This document shows positions 1-7,165 of a stretch of 64,000 nt of DNA, piece after piece. The stretch is taken from contig DUSN01000070.1 of assembly GCA_012842605.1 (NCBI GenBank), positions 1 through 64,000 on the forward strand. Direction: 5' to 3'. Origin of the DNA: Clostridiales bacterium. GTDB taxonomy: Bacteria > Bacillota > Clostridia > Caldicoprobacterales > DTU083. Position numbers and translations under genes: made by a program. A model generated the notes under the pieces. It saw nothing but the letters and a program-made list of their open reading frames with translations, was not told the origin of the DNA and searched no databases. Position 1 is the stretch's first letter. The number at the start of each line of letters is the position of its first letter.

Positions 1-124
1 ACCTATTCTTTTCTGATTATTATCGTAAAGTCTGCGTAAACTAAGGAACCGCCGTATACGTGAACCGTTTGTACGGTGGTGTGAGAGGTCGGTAGGTGAA
101 TTTATCACCTACCTCCTACTCGAT
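1..124 (+). mobile_element. 3' end of a group II intron (domains V and VI)
   Basis: The left edge holds the catalytic 3' end of a group II intron. Bases 48-56 (ACCGCCGTA) pair with 72-80 (TACGGTGGT) as the lower helix of domain V; 58-60 pair with 66-68 above a short loop and an asymmetric bulge. Bases 91-99 pair perfectly with 105-113 as domain VI. The A at 118 is the likely branch point, and the intron should end at A123-T124, the expected AY. The sequence resembles the bacterial class C type, which usually inserts after terminator hairpins; that class call is from memory. Any maturase gene would lie left of the window. No coding sequence is seen in 1-47. Bases 125-164 are 3' flank before the convergent URO-D gene. 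Confidence 0.85.
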
Positions 125-164
125 TGAGACTTGAAATTTATATCATTTATTTTTCTTAAGAAAT

Positions 165-1115
165 TCAGCCCTTATAATGCTTATATTTTCTTAAAGCATC
201 AAAAATTGCAGCTACATTGTTTAATGGTACTTCAGGACCAATCTCGGCTTTAACAGCCAGGCCTCCCTGGGGAAGATACAGGGTTTCAACTGCTCCCCTT
301 ACATGATCGTCAATTTGCGAAGGAGTAGCAAAGGGAAACAGCTGTCTGTCCAGGTCCAAATCAACAGCTATTTTGCCCTTGCATACCCGCTCCAGGTTTT
401 CAAGGCCATTTGCACGGTATTGGGGATTTATCATATCTACCCCGCATTCTTTAAGGTCAGGTATGATTTCATATATCATACCGTCTGAATGCATATATAC
501 ATATCTTCCTGTCTTCTTAACCATCTGGTACATTTTCATGTAACAGGGTTTAAGATACTTTCTCCATTTATCAGGGCCGATAGCCAGCCCATTCTGCATA
601 CCCAGATCATCACCGAATACAACCAGTTCCGGTGCATTTGGCAGTATTGCTTTTATTTGCCGGCAATTGTATTCCAGCACTTTATCAATCAGGATTTGCA
701 GTTCTTCACATTCTTCAGCAAAATCCATCATTGCTTCTTCAAATCCACGCAAGTCAAGAAGCCTTAAGTACATAAAGCCATGGGGCAGCCTGCCGTCGCG
801 GTTAGGCGGGATCTCCAGGGTTAAAATGTCCTCCCTGTTTGGCACAGGATGACCGGTTACAATGGATTCCATTCCTTCAGTTAAGTTGCTCCATACGCAT
901 CCCCACTCATCAGTGAAGGTGCCAGCATGGTAAGTTCGAGGTATGTATACATCAATGTTATTCAAATCAGGGATTATCGGGACCAGATCCGGGTACTCTT
1001 TTGCCAGTTTGACAAATTCCTCGCCATGCTTAAGCCATACAGCCGGCAGGATTCCAACAGATACGGGAATCTCTTCGGGGTATTGCCAGGTGATGGCTTT
1101 CATTAAGTTGTTCAT
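165..1115 (-). CDS. Uroporphyrinogen decarboxylase (URO-D) superfamily protein
   Basis: This 316-residue soluble protein fits the URO-D superfamily, TIM-barrel enzymes that include heme-pathway HemE and many cobalamin-linked methyltransferases (MtaA/CmuA type). It is shorter than HemE and lacks an obvious HemE N-terminal signature, so a methyltransferase-like or unknown role is more likely than heme synthesis. The C-terminal half has the family pattern of a Tyr-Met-His-Ser-Asp stretch followed by a segment with Asp-Met-Ile-Asn-Pro. The ATG has a strong GAAGGAGG site six bases upstream. No heme or corrinoid genes lie nearby. Such orphan URO-D proteins are common beside glycan-degradation genes in Clostridia, which fits the cluster at 9.8-18 kb, but no substrate can be named. 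Confidence 0.8.
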   Translation of the reverse strand: MNNLMKAITWQYPEEIPVSVGILPAVWLKHGEEFVKLAKEYPDLVPIIPDLNNIDVYIPRTYHAGTFTDEWGCVWSNLTEGMESIVTGHPVPNREDILTLEIPPNRDGRLPHGFMYLRLLDLRGFEEAMMDFAEECEELQILIDKVLEYNCRQIKAILPNAPELVVFGDDLGMQNGLAIGPDKWRKYLKPCYMKMYQMVKKTGRYVYMHSDGMIYEIIPDLKECGVDMINPQYRANGLENLERVCKGKIAVDLDLDRQLFPFATPSQIDDHVRGAVETLYLPQGGLAVKAEIGPEVPLNNVAAIFDALRKYKHYKG

Positions 1116-1204
1116 ATTGCCCCTCCTTCGCAGAAATAAAAGATAAGTAAGCCTTAATTTATTTATATGTCATATACTATCAGAATCAAAGATAAATGAC
1201 AATT

Positions 1205-1675
1205 TTATTTTACGTTTACTATAGTCCCCTTTGTAATTTCTGCAAGGACGGCAGATGAAAGCTTGAATACTGTATTGGGTGTTCCTGCAGCAGCCCATAT
1301 TTCATCATATTGCATTAAGTCTTCATCTATAAATGTAGTAATAGCATTTTTATGTCCAATGGGTGGAATGCCTCCTATTGCAAAGCCGGTATGTTCTAAA
1401 ACAAAATCGGCATCTGCTTTCTCTAACTTCTCACCGATTCGATCTTTGAATAATTTTTCATTAACCCTGTTTGAGCCGCTTGTTATAATAAGAATTGGTT
1501 TTTGCGATGTCTTGCCTCTAAAAATCAATGACTTGGCTATTTGGTCTACAGAGCAGCCTAATGCATTGGCTGCTTCCTGAGCCGTGCGTGCAGAGTCCGA
1601 TAATTCTATTACATTAAGCTCATAACCAAGCTCATTAAGGGTATTCTGTACTTTTTCTGCACTTTTTGGCAGCAT
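1205..1675 (-). CDS. YbaK/EbsC-type aminoacyl-tRNA deacylase
   Basis: A 156-residue stand-alone YbaK/ProRS-associated domain protein. The family hydrolyses mischarged tRNAs such as Cys-tRNA(Pro) or Ala-tRNA(Pro) in the cytoplasm. Seen here are the internal K-S-L-I-F and G-S-N-R-V-N segments, followed by the glycine-rich G-I-P-P-I-G-H loop, which together are characteristic of the domain. Length matches the family (about 155-160). The ATG is preceded by GGGAGGG. It is monocistronic-looking, between the URO-D gene and an ABC exporter operon on the same strand. The exact tRNA substrate cannot be told from sequence. Confidence 0.88.
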   Translation of the reverse strand: MLPKSAEKVQNTLNELGYELNVIELSDSARTAQEAANALGCSVDQIAKSLIFRGKTSQKPILIITSGSNRVNEKLFKDRIGEKLEKADADFVLEHTGFAIGGIPPIGHKNAITTFIDEDLMQYDEIWAAAGTPNTVFKLSSAVLAEITKGTIVNVK

Positions 1676-1708
1676 ATCTCATCCCTCCCGGTAGTGTATA
1701 AGGAATTT

Positions 1709-2368
1709 TTAAAATTCCCGGCTGTTGTAAATTCTGACGGAAAGTATAAAAGATATTGTCAGGAAAACCAAAGCTGCTCCAACTATAAGAATAAATATCT
1801 GCATATCCTTAAATTGGCTTAAACTGGCTATGACAGACTTAAGCAAGCTGTCCGGCATATTGTTCGTTGCTGCTTCAATCAGAATCATGGTGCCAAAGAA
1901 GAAAAGGAAGAAGAGTATGAAACTGAGAATCTTAGCCCTTGCATAACCAAACTTAAAGTAAACAGGGTAGTAGATGCCATTCATCAGCATAACTCCTGCC
2001 AAAGCAGCTCCCAGGCTTTCCAATGTAATAGGAGGAATTCTGACAGGCACGCGAACTGCTGTGAGAATAAGGGTTAATGCCATATAACCAAGAATAGCAA
2101 TCAGTGAATATATTAAGATCGACAGATATTTGGAAAGCACGATTGCTTTTCTGGTCAGCGGCAAGCTGTTCATAACAATGTCGGAGTTTGCTTTATCCTC
2201 ATAGCTGGATACAGCTCCAACCATTTGATAGGTAACAGCAATGACAATGGCTGAAAAGGCTCCCGTACCAATGCTGTTAAAGGCAAACATGAAAATCACT
2301 ATATACAGACCTACAAATGCCAGAGTCTTTTTTTGTATAAGAATGTCCTTTAGAATCAGATTAAGCAT
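1709..2368 (-). CDS. ABC-2 type transporter permease
   Basis: A 219-residue integral membrane protein with about six hydrophobic segments, of the ABC-2 permease type (YtrC/ABC2_membrane_5-like). It should form the channel partner of the ATPase encoded just upstream; the two reading frames overlap by eight bases, so they are translationally coupled. AAAGGAGA precedes the ATG. A motif near the first cytoplasmic loop (S-Y-E-D-K-A-N-S-D, then P-L-T-R) is typical of this small-permease group. The substrate is unknown. Relatives are used for antimicrobial peptide or cell-envelope stress export. Confidence 0.85.
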   Translation of the reverse strand: MLNLILKDILIQKKTLAFVGLYIVIFMFAFNSIGTGAFSAIVIAVTYQMVGAVSSYEDKANSDIVMNSLPLTRKAIVLSKYLSILIYSLIAILGYMALTLILTAVRVPVRIPPITLESLGAALAGVMLMNGIYYPVYFKFGYARAKILSFILFFLFFFGTMILIEAATNNMPDSLLKSVIASLSQFKDMQIFILIVGAALVFLTISFILSVRIYNSREF

Positions 2369-3230
2369 ATCGGTTCTCCTTTCTTGTATAATACAGCAGA
2401 ATATCTTCCAGTGTTGGTTTATCTATTATAGCTCCGGCCTTTTTAAATGATGCTGCCACTCTATTGTCCGCAGCCAGGGCGTCAAAGCCATAATCATTTT
2501 TTCTGATGCCTATCAGATTTTTACTCATGTCAGAGTTTAGCAGAGACAGGCTGCCTTTTACAATAGCGTGTCTTTCCAATAATTCTTCTTTTGTTGTGCT
2601 GAAAAGAATTTCTCCTTTGTGAATCATAATGATATAATCGGCGATACGATCCAGGTCGGAGGTAATATGGCTGGAGAAAAACACGCCTTTATTCTCATCT
2701 TGTATTAAATTGTACAAAATGTCCAGGATCTCGCTGCGCACCATAGGATCCAGACCGGATGTCGGTTCATCCATAATAAGCAATTCCGCATGATGCGAAA
2801 GGGCAATTGCCAGGGAAAACTTTACTTTCATACCCCGTGACAATTCTTTTATTTTTTTGTTGGGAGACAGGCCAAATTCTTTCATATAGTATTTAAATTG
2901 CTCTTCATCCCACTTTTGGTACAGGGGAGCAATAACCCGTTTCATTTCTTCTACAGTAAGCTCTTCATAAAAATGGTTTTCGTCGTATACAAATCCGATA
3001 CGGTTTTTAATTTCCTTTTCATGAACAATGTTATCCAGTCCGAAAACACTGATTTCACCGCTGTCTTTTTTAAGCAGATTAAAAATCAGCTTAATTGTAG
3101 TTGTTTTTCCGGAACCGTTTGGGCCAATAAAACCGGTGATGTAACCTTTAGGCAGACTAAAACTTATATTGTTCAATGTAAAATCCTTAAAGCTCTTCTT
3201 AAGATTTTTAACTTCCAGTATATTTTCCAA
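2361..3230 (-). CDS. ABC transporter ATP-binding protein (YtrB-like)
   Basis: A 289-residue ATPase that powers the adjacent permease. Walker A is GPNGSGKTT near residue 36; the ABC signature is the variant LSRGMKVK; Walker B is LLIMDEPTSGLD, followed by the switch His in SSHITSD. About 70 C-terminal residues beyond the nucleotide-binding domain are typical of YtrB/BcrA exporters. Translation should begin at TTG (3230) because GAGGAGG lies seven bases upstream, inside the end of the GntR gene. Order regulator-ATPase-permease on one strand marks an operon controlled by the GntR protein. Confidence 0.92.
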   Translation of the reverse strand: MENILEVKNLKKSFKDFTLNNISFSLPKGYITGFIGPNGSGKTTTIKLIFNLLKKDSGEISVFGLDNIVHEKEIKNRIGFVYDENHFYEELTVEEMKRVIAPLYQKWDEEQFKYYMKEFGLSPNKKIKELSRGMKVKFSLAIALSHHAELLIMDEPTSGLDPMVRSEILDILYNLIQDENKGVFFSSHITSDLDRIADYIIMIHKGEILFSTTKEELLERHAIVKGSLSLLNSDMSKNLIGIRKNDYGFDALAADNRVAASFKKAGAIIDKPTLEDILLYYTRKENRYA

Positions 3231-3232
3231 TG

Positions 3233-3607
3233 TTATACCTCCTCATAGAATATTCTCAGCATTTCTTCCAGTTCTGAATATGTCAGATTTGCAGACTTTG
3301 CTGCAAATACCACCTCGGCTATTTTTTCTTCTACGATTTTTATGCGGCTTTCCCGGAGCAGTTCTTTGTTCTGCGCAGCAACAAAAGAGCCCTTTCCGGC
3401 AATTGTTACAATAAAACCCTCCTTTTCCAGTTCATCATAGGCGCGCTTTGTGGTAATAACGCTTATATGAAGGTCTTTTGCAAGACTTCTTATAGATGGA
3501 AGAGGCTCTAGCTCATTAAGATAACCCTTAATGATATGATCCTTGATCTGATCCACTATTTGTTCGTATATTGGTTTATCGCTGGAATTAGAGATAATAA
3601 TGTTCAA
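3233..3607 (-). CDS. GntR family regulator, YtrA subfamily
   Basis: A 124-residue repressor with an N-terminal winged helix (P-I-Y-E-Q-I near residue 12, then the L-P-S-I-R-S-L-A and recognition-helix region) and only a short C-terminal tail. That tail is the hallmark of the YtrA subfamily, which controls its own ABC exporter operon. Start is TTG at 3607 with AAGGGGTGA upstream. The stop is two bases before the ATPase start. It probably binds the repeats at 3706-3731 overlapping the operon promoter and is released by an envelope-acting compound; the inducer is not visible. Confidence 0.9.
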   Translation of the reverse strand: MNIIISNSSDKPIYEQIVDQIKDHIIKGYLNELEPLPSIRSLAKDLHISVITTKRAYDELEKEGFIVTIAGKGSFVAAQNKELLRESRIKIVEEKIAEVVFAAKSANLTYSELEEMLRIFYEEV

Positions 3608-3701
3608 ATCGGTTTTTCACCCCTTACATCGTACTAATCCTGTGCATCTGTTATTGTAAAACATGGTTCGTTTACTGCCATCATGCACCAGTGTTATATT
3701 G

Positions 3702-3731
3702 ATTATACTGTTCATATACAGTATATACAGT
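3702..3731 (-). promoter_or_regulatory. GntR operon promoter region with operator repeats
   Basis: On the minus strand TATAAT lies at 3707-3702. Immediately upstream are a perfect tandem 9-bp repeat (ATATACAGT at 3714-3722 and 3723-3731) and an inverted repeat, TACTGT 3706-3711 with ACAGTA 3718-3723. The repeats sit within the promoter, where a YtrA-type repressor would bind. The -35 is weak. About 100 bases of leader separate the -10 from the TTG start of the GntR gene. Confidence 0.5.
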
Positions 3732-3847
3732 TAGAATAGAGATGTCAACAATTATTTTTAAATTTTTACGGTATTCAATTTGATTCTAATAGTTGACCCG
3801 GAGTCCCATTCTATAAAATGAACATAATTCCGAGAGAGTTTAACATA

Positions 3848-4372
3848 CTATGCCATACATTTATAATTATTTGCAAACTTGGATTTGATGAATAATTTAA
3901 AATCTTCTATGTTATCAACGTCCATTTTCCTGATCAGAGATGCTTGATTCATGTTTAGATAAAATATAAAATAATCGCTGCTCTCCAATAGCTCATAAAA
4001 TTGGCTGTATTTCAGTTCACCTGTTGAGTTCAAGGACTCATTGCGGATAACTACTTTGTCATCATAGAATTCCAGGGTATTTACAGTGCCAAAGGTTCCT
4101 GTCTTATCTGTACTGATTCGCTGTTTGTTTTTAATTTCTACCTTTAAACAAATAGCAACAACTGACAATGCAAATAAAAGTATCCAGGTTATTGTTAGCC
4201 ATAACCAGTTGATTTCTGTTGAGTTTAAATTAATAAACAAACTTCCAATTAAGCTGATTACAGCTATCATCGGAAGAGCTGTCTTGTTTCTGAAAAATGC
4301 TGCAATGTACAAAAATTTTCTATAATCCTCTTTTTCCATAGTCGTTTTAACAGTAAATTTCGGTACATCCAT
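3848..4372 (-). CDS. YcxB-like membrane protein
   Basis: A 174-residue protein with two closely spaced hydrophobic segments (about residues 25-65) and a soluble C-terminal domain, matching the YcxB-like family of uncharacterised Bacillota membrane proteins. The ATG at 4372 is preferred over further upstream codons because AAAGGA lies about 11 bases before it and the upstream extension is low-complexity. Function is unknown. It stands alone between the GntR operon and the Spo0E-like gene, which diverges from it. Confidence 0.75.
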   Translation of the reverse strand: MDVPKFTVKTTMEKEDYRKFLYIAAFFRNKTALPMIAVISLIGSLFINLNSTEINWLWLTITWILLFALSVVAICLKVEIKNKQRISTDKTGTFGTVNTLEFYDDKVVIRNESLNSTGELKYSQFYELLESSDYFIFYLNMNQASLIRKMDVDNIEDFKLFIKSKFANNYKCMA

Positions 4373-4605
4373 TATCGTATCATTCCTTTTTTTGAATATG
4401 GCTGATGCATTACTAAACCTGCCTGCATAACATTTGTAAATTTTTAAATTATTATACCATAAAAAGGCAATAATGTACCATATACTAGCCTGAAACTGAT
4501 AGATAATAATCGAATGAGTTGGATGACTGTGCAAATTTGTTTCATTTTTATAAATTATCAAAATATGTAATAAGAATGTGTCTAATTATTTTATATTTTA
4601 GCGTG

Positions 4606-4634
4606 TTGTGTAAATTATCATAAAATGGTATAAT
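4606..4634 (+). promoter_or_regulatory. Sigma-A-type promoter of the Spo0E-like gene
   Basis: TTGTGT (4606-4611), a 17-base spacer and a perfect TATAAT (4629-4634). Transcription should begin near 4641, leaving a leader of about 225 bases before the Spo0E-like gene. Confidence 0.65.
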
Positions 4635-4637
4635 ATG

Positions 4638-4867
4638 CCTAATGAATGTTAGGCTGATAAACTGTTTTACCTAAACATAACCAAATGTTAATGTTCGGTT
4701 TAAGAGGGAAGCATATGTGATAAGCAGCACAGAAATCTATAATTTCTTTTTGAAATTATGGAACTGCCATTTCTTGAATTGCAAATAAGCCCTTACTTTC
4801 GATTGTTTTTGGCAGACCTGTAATTTACTTTTATAAATTTAACTTATTAAGAAAGGAAGGCATCGGT
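4638..4867 (+). other. Long, foldable 5' leader of the Spo0E-like gene
   Basis: About 225 bases without a convincing gene. It contains several inverted repeats: GCCTAA/TTAGGC near the 5' end, ATAATTTC (4739-4746) with GAAATTAT (4752-4759), and a long-range CTGCCA (4764-4769) with TGGCAG (4810-4815). It does not match the c-di-GMP-I, cobalamin or other riboswitch consensus sequences that I know. The hairpins lack a U-run, so no attenuator is obvious. Confidence 0.4.
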
Positions 4868-5074
4868 ATTATTAAGCAATTATTACTAAAGCCTGACAAA
4901 CAAGCAAATATAAAAAATAGAATTGAAGAATACAGGAATTTGATACATGACAGGATTTACCTTGGGGAAAACTTTGTAGCTGATGATGAAATGATTAAAA
5001 TGAGTCAGGACTTAGACAAGCTGATTGTTGAGTATATGTGTGCTCAAGGCAAGAGCAGTTGTGAAAACAGCTGA
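4868..5074 (+). CDS. Spo0E-like aspartyl-phosphate phosphatase, apparent ATT start
   Basis: A 68-residue protein with the family signature SQDLDKLI at residues 46-53 and a helical N-terminal half ending in R-N-L-I-H, as in Spo0E/YisI/YnzD proteins. These dephosphorylate Spo0A~P and so delay sporulation. The frame has no ATG, GTG or TTG between the stop at 4775-4777 and codon 45. GGAAGG ends at 4860, seven bases before ATT at 4868, so ATT (or less likely ATC 4862 or ATT 4871) appears to be the start. Rare starts limit translation, which would suit a regulator needed at low dose. It converges on the XRE gene. Family assignment is good; the start is inference. Confidence 0.8.
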   Translation: MIKQLLLKPDKQANIKNRIEEYRNLIHDRIYLGENFVADDEMIKMSQDLDKLIVEYMCAQGKSSCENS

Positions 5075-5169
5075 ATATTAGATGATTTCATATTTCAACC
5101 ATAATGGTATTTTCATTTCATATAAAGCATCTTTTTCCAGATTTACAAAAATGTGAGCATGTATTATAA

Positions 5170-5186
5170 TGTTCTATATTAGAACA
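5170..5186. promoter_or_regulatory. 17-bp perfect palindrome, candidate XRE operator
   Basis: TGTTCTA-TAT-TAGAACA lies between the converging Spo0E-like and XRE genes. It shares ATGTTCTA with the site at 5499-5506 and TTAGAA with 5461-5466 in the promoter region of the XRE gene, so it may be a third site for the same protein. It could also affect read-through between the two genes. Confidence 0.45.
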
Positions 5187-5191
5187 AAATG

Positions 5192-5437
5192 TTACTTTTC
5201 TATACCTAACAGCCAATTTGGACTGACTTTAAGAATTTGGCTAAGAGCTAATAATTCGTAATCAGTCACTATCCGTTTCTGCTGTTCAATTTTGCTTATA
5301 CTTGCTCTGTCTATATACACTGCAATAGTTTCCAACTTAGCGGATAATTGCTGTTGGGTTAATTTATTATTTAACCTTGCAGTCTTCAGGTAAGGACCAA
5401 TTATGTTTCGATTATCATTATCAAGAATTAATTTCAT
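5192..5437 (-). CDS. XRE family helix-turn-helix regulator
   Basis: An 81-residue protein that is almost entirely one lambda-repressor-like HTH domain: L-N-N-K-L-T-Q-Q-Q-L-S at about 26-36, recognition helix R-A-S-I-S-K-I-E-Q at about 59-67, and a C-terminal N-W-L-L-G. No sensing domain is present, so control would be by dimerisation, level or a partner protein. It is transcribed divergently from a diguanylate cyclase gene; inverted repeats overlap both promoters. It probably represses itself and the cyclase. Confidence 0.88.
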   Translation of the reverse strand: MKLILDNDNRNIIGPYLKTARLNNKLTQQQLSAKLETIAVYIDRASISKIEQQKRIVTDYELLALSQILKVSPNWLLGIEK

Positions 5438-5455
5438 GTTATCTCACCCTTTGTG

Positions 5456-5529
5456 TTTTATTAGAATAGTTTAGTTTTACCTATATCAAAGAATTTTATG
5501 TTCTAATAAAATACACAGAATGGTATTAT
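5456..5529. promoter_or_regulatory. Divergent XRE/GGDEF promoter region with 11-bp inverted repeats
   Basis: TTTTATTAGAA (5456-5466) and TTCTAATAAAA (5501-5511) are a perfect inverted pair 34 bases apart. Rightward, TTCTAA (5501-5506), 17 bases and TATTAT (5524-5529) form the GGDEF promoter, so one arm covers its -35. Leftward, TTTGAT (5490-5485), 16 bases and TATTCT (5468-5463) form the XRE promoter, so the other arm covers its -10. This layout suits a regulator that shuts both genes. Confidence 0.55.
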
Positions 5530-5540
5530 AGGAGTGTACT

Positions 5541-6266
5541 ATGGAAGAGTTTGCAAAAGTTGATAACACAGTATGCATCCTGACAAATTATCAAGTTAAG
5601 GTATATTACAGCAATATTGATAAGGATTCAGCTGAAAAGTACCTGGATGATATCAATATCCTTGACCATATGCCTGTTGACCGGGCTATTAATTACAAAC
5701 TTGGAGAATACAGTATTTCTGTTGAAAAGGTTGTTTTGGATGAAAGAATATACTACTTGGTTCTTATTCAGCAACAGGGCAAATTATATAAATATGCTTA
5801 CAAGGACTCACTTACAGGTTTGTATAACAGAAACTATTGGGAGCAGTTGATTGCTGGTATGCTGAATCGCTCAATACCGGAAAGGTATACTTTGATTATT
5901 ATTGATATGGATAATCTTAAAAGAATTAACGACAACAGCGGGCATCTTGCAGGTGACAGGGCTATATGGATTGTCGGAGATTCAATTAGGAGAAGCATCC
6001 GGAGTCAGGATATTGCAATACGGTACGGGGGAGATGAGTTTTTAATACTTCTTGCAAATACGAAAATGGATATTGTAAAAAATGTAATAAACAGGATTAA
6101 GCGAAATATAAGAAAAAAGGGAAAAGAAGAAAATATCGAAATTGAAATAAGCACCGGAACGGCTTGCTCCGGCTGCCCTTGTGAAATAGGAAAGGTAATA
6201 GCTTTGGCGGACAGCAAGATGTATAAAGAAAAGGCAATAAAAAGGTCAAAACAAATCTATAGCTAA
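5541..6266 (+). CDS. Diguanylate cyclase (GGDEF) with N-terminal sensor-like region
   Basis: A 241-residue cytoplasmic protein. Residues 1-90 look like a small PAS-like sensor; 90-241 form a GGDEF domain starting at D-S-L-T-G-L-Y-N-R-N. The active-site motif GGDEF is intact at 163-167, and an inhibitory I-site R-S-Q-D at 154-157 sits exactly five residues before it, so product inhibition is expected. It should make c-di-GMP from two GTP. No membrane segment is present. The divergent XRE regulator and shared operators suggest transcriptional control. A terminator follows at 6295-6330. Confidence 0.93.
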   Translation: MEEFAKVDNTVCILTNYQVKVYYSNIDKDSAEKYLDDINILDHMPVDRAINYKLGEYSISVEKVVLDERIYYLVLIQQQGKLYKYAYKDSLTGLYNRNYWEQLIAGMLNRSIPERYTLIIIDMDNLKRINDNSGHLAGDRAIWIVGDSIRRSIRSQDIAIRYGGDEFLILLANTKMDIVKNVINRIKRNIRKKGKEENIEIEISTGTACSGCPCEIGKVIALADSKMYKEKAIKRSKQIYS

Positions 6267-6294
6267 TAAAATATAAGATTTGAATCACAAAATA

Positions 6295-6335
6295 GAGGGC
6301 AATGTCCTTCACAGGATGGTTGTCCTTTATTTCTT
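6295..6335 (+). terminator. Terminator after the GGDEF gene
   Basis: AGGGCAA (6296-6302) pairs with TTGTCCT (6320-6326), with an inner TCCT/AGGA extension, followed by TTTATTTCTT. Confidence 0.6.
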
Positions 6336-6451
6336 AGCATGCAAATAGGAATGCAGAATTTTTAGTAATCAGTTGAAAGGAAACTATATTAAGAAGTATA
6401 TTAAGAGATTGCTTGGGATAGATGAGATTCTGGTAAAAAGGGAGGGGTTCA

Positions 6452-6880
6452 ATGAAGATTTTAAATCACATTCTCATTTTTTTGCATGCATTTGTCGGGA
6501 TTGGAGCAATAGCCGGAGGTTTGGCAGCTATTATTAACCCTTATGAGCCTATGGGTATAACAACAGATGTATTGAAAAACTCACCTTTCAATGATTTTCT
6601 CATTCCGGGAATTATTCTGTTTATAATAATTGGATTGGGGAATATTGTAAGTGCTGTAGTCTTAGGACTTGATTACAAATATAAGGGATATGTATGCAGT
6701 ATCTTTAGCTGGGCATTGGTTATATGGATTGTTGTACAATGTATTATGCTGTATGATGTTGTGGCATTACATGTTATATATTTTATTATAGGATTGGTAA
6801 TGGCTGCCCTTTCTGCCATGATATTATTTCATAAGCGTCAGTTTCCGGCAAATATAATTCTGAATTTCTTAGGTAAGTAA
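6452..6880 (+). CDS. Small four-helix membrane protein, function unknown
   Basis: A 142-residue protein with four predicted membrane helices (about 7-28, 48-72, 83-101 and 107-128) and short loops. The second half of loop 1 carries N-P-Y-E-P-M-G. I do not recognise a characterised family; similar hypothetical membrane proteins are scattered in Bacillota. AGGGAGGGG precedes the ATG. It stands alone, with terminators on both sides. Confidence 0.7.
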   Translation: MKILNHILIFLHAFVGIGAIAGGLAAIINPYEPMGITTDVLKNSPFNDFLIPGIILFIIIGLGNIVSAVVLGLDYKYKGYVCSIFSWALVIWIVVQCIMLYDVVALHVIYFIIGLVMAALSAMILFHKRQFPANIILNFLGK

Positions 6881-6931
6881 TGCACTTATCTTCTTTCCAC
6901 ATATAGGTTGATATAAAGGAGGAAGCTATGT

Positions 6932-6966
6932 GACACCTGCTTGTAAGAGCAAGTGTTTTTCTTTTT
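6932..6966 (+). terminator. Terminator hairpin downstream of the small membrane protein
   Basis: CACCTGCTT pairs with GAGCAAGTG with one mismatch, followed by TTTTTCTTTTTT. Just before it, AAAGGAGG (6915-6922) precedes ATG-TGA at 6928-6933 and a GTG at 6930 that opens a 14-codon frame running through the hairpin. Confidence 0.65.
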
Positions 6967-7165
6967 TATATTAATGTATATTTTTGTGTCCTGCATATAA
7001 AGGCATTAAGTGTCGAATAATTGCCAAAAAATTCATTTTCAAGTGAAAAAATCTGCGGTATAATATGTCAAAGTATAAGCATCAAAGGTATAATTTTACT
7101 TATTCAGTCAATGATTATACTGACAATAATATATATGTTTGTTACAAAAGCGGAGGTAGTGCTGG

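Noticed and set aside
4638-4867. c-di-GMP or cobalamin riboswitch in the Spo0E leader
   Set aside because: The conserved cores I know for these classes are absent.
6380-6536. Short frame reading KYIKRLLGIDEILVKRE before the small membrane gene
   Set aside because: Overlaps the downstream gene by about 80 bases, has only an ATT or TTG start and no recognised family.
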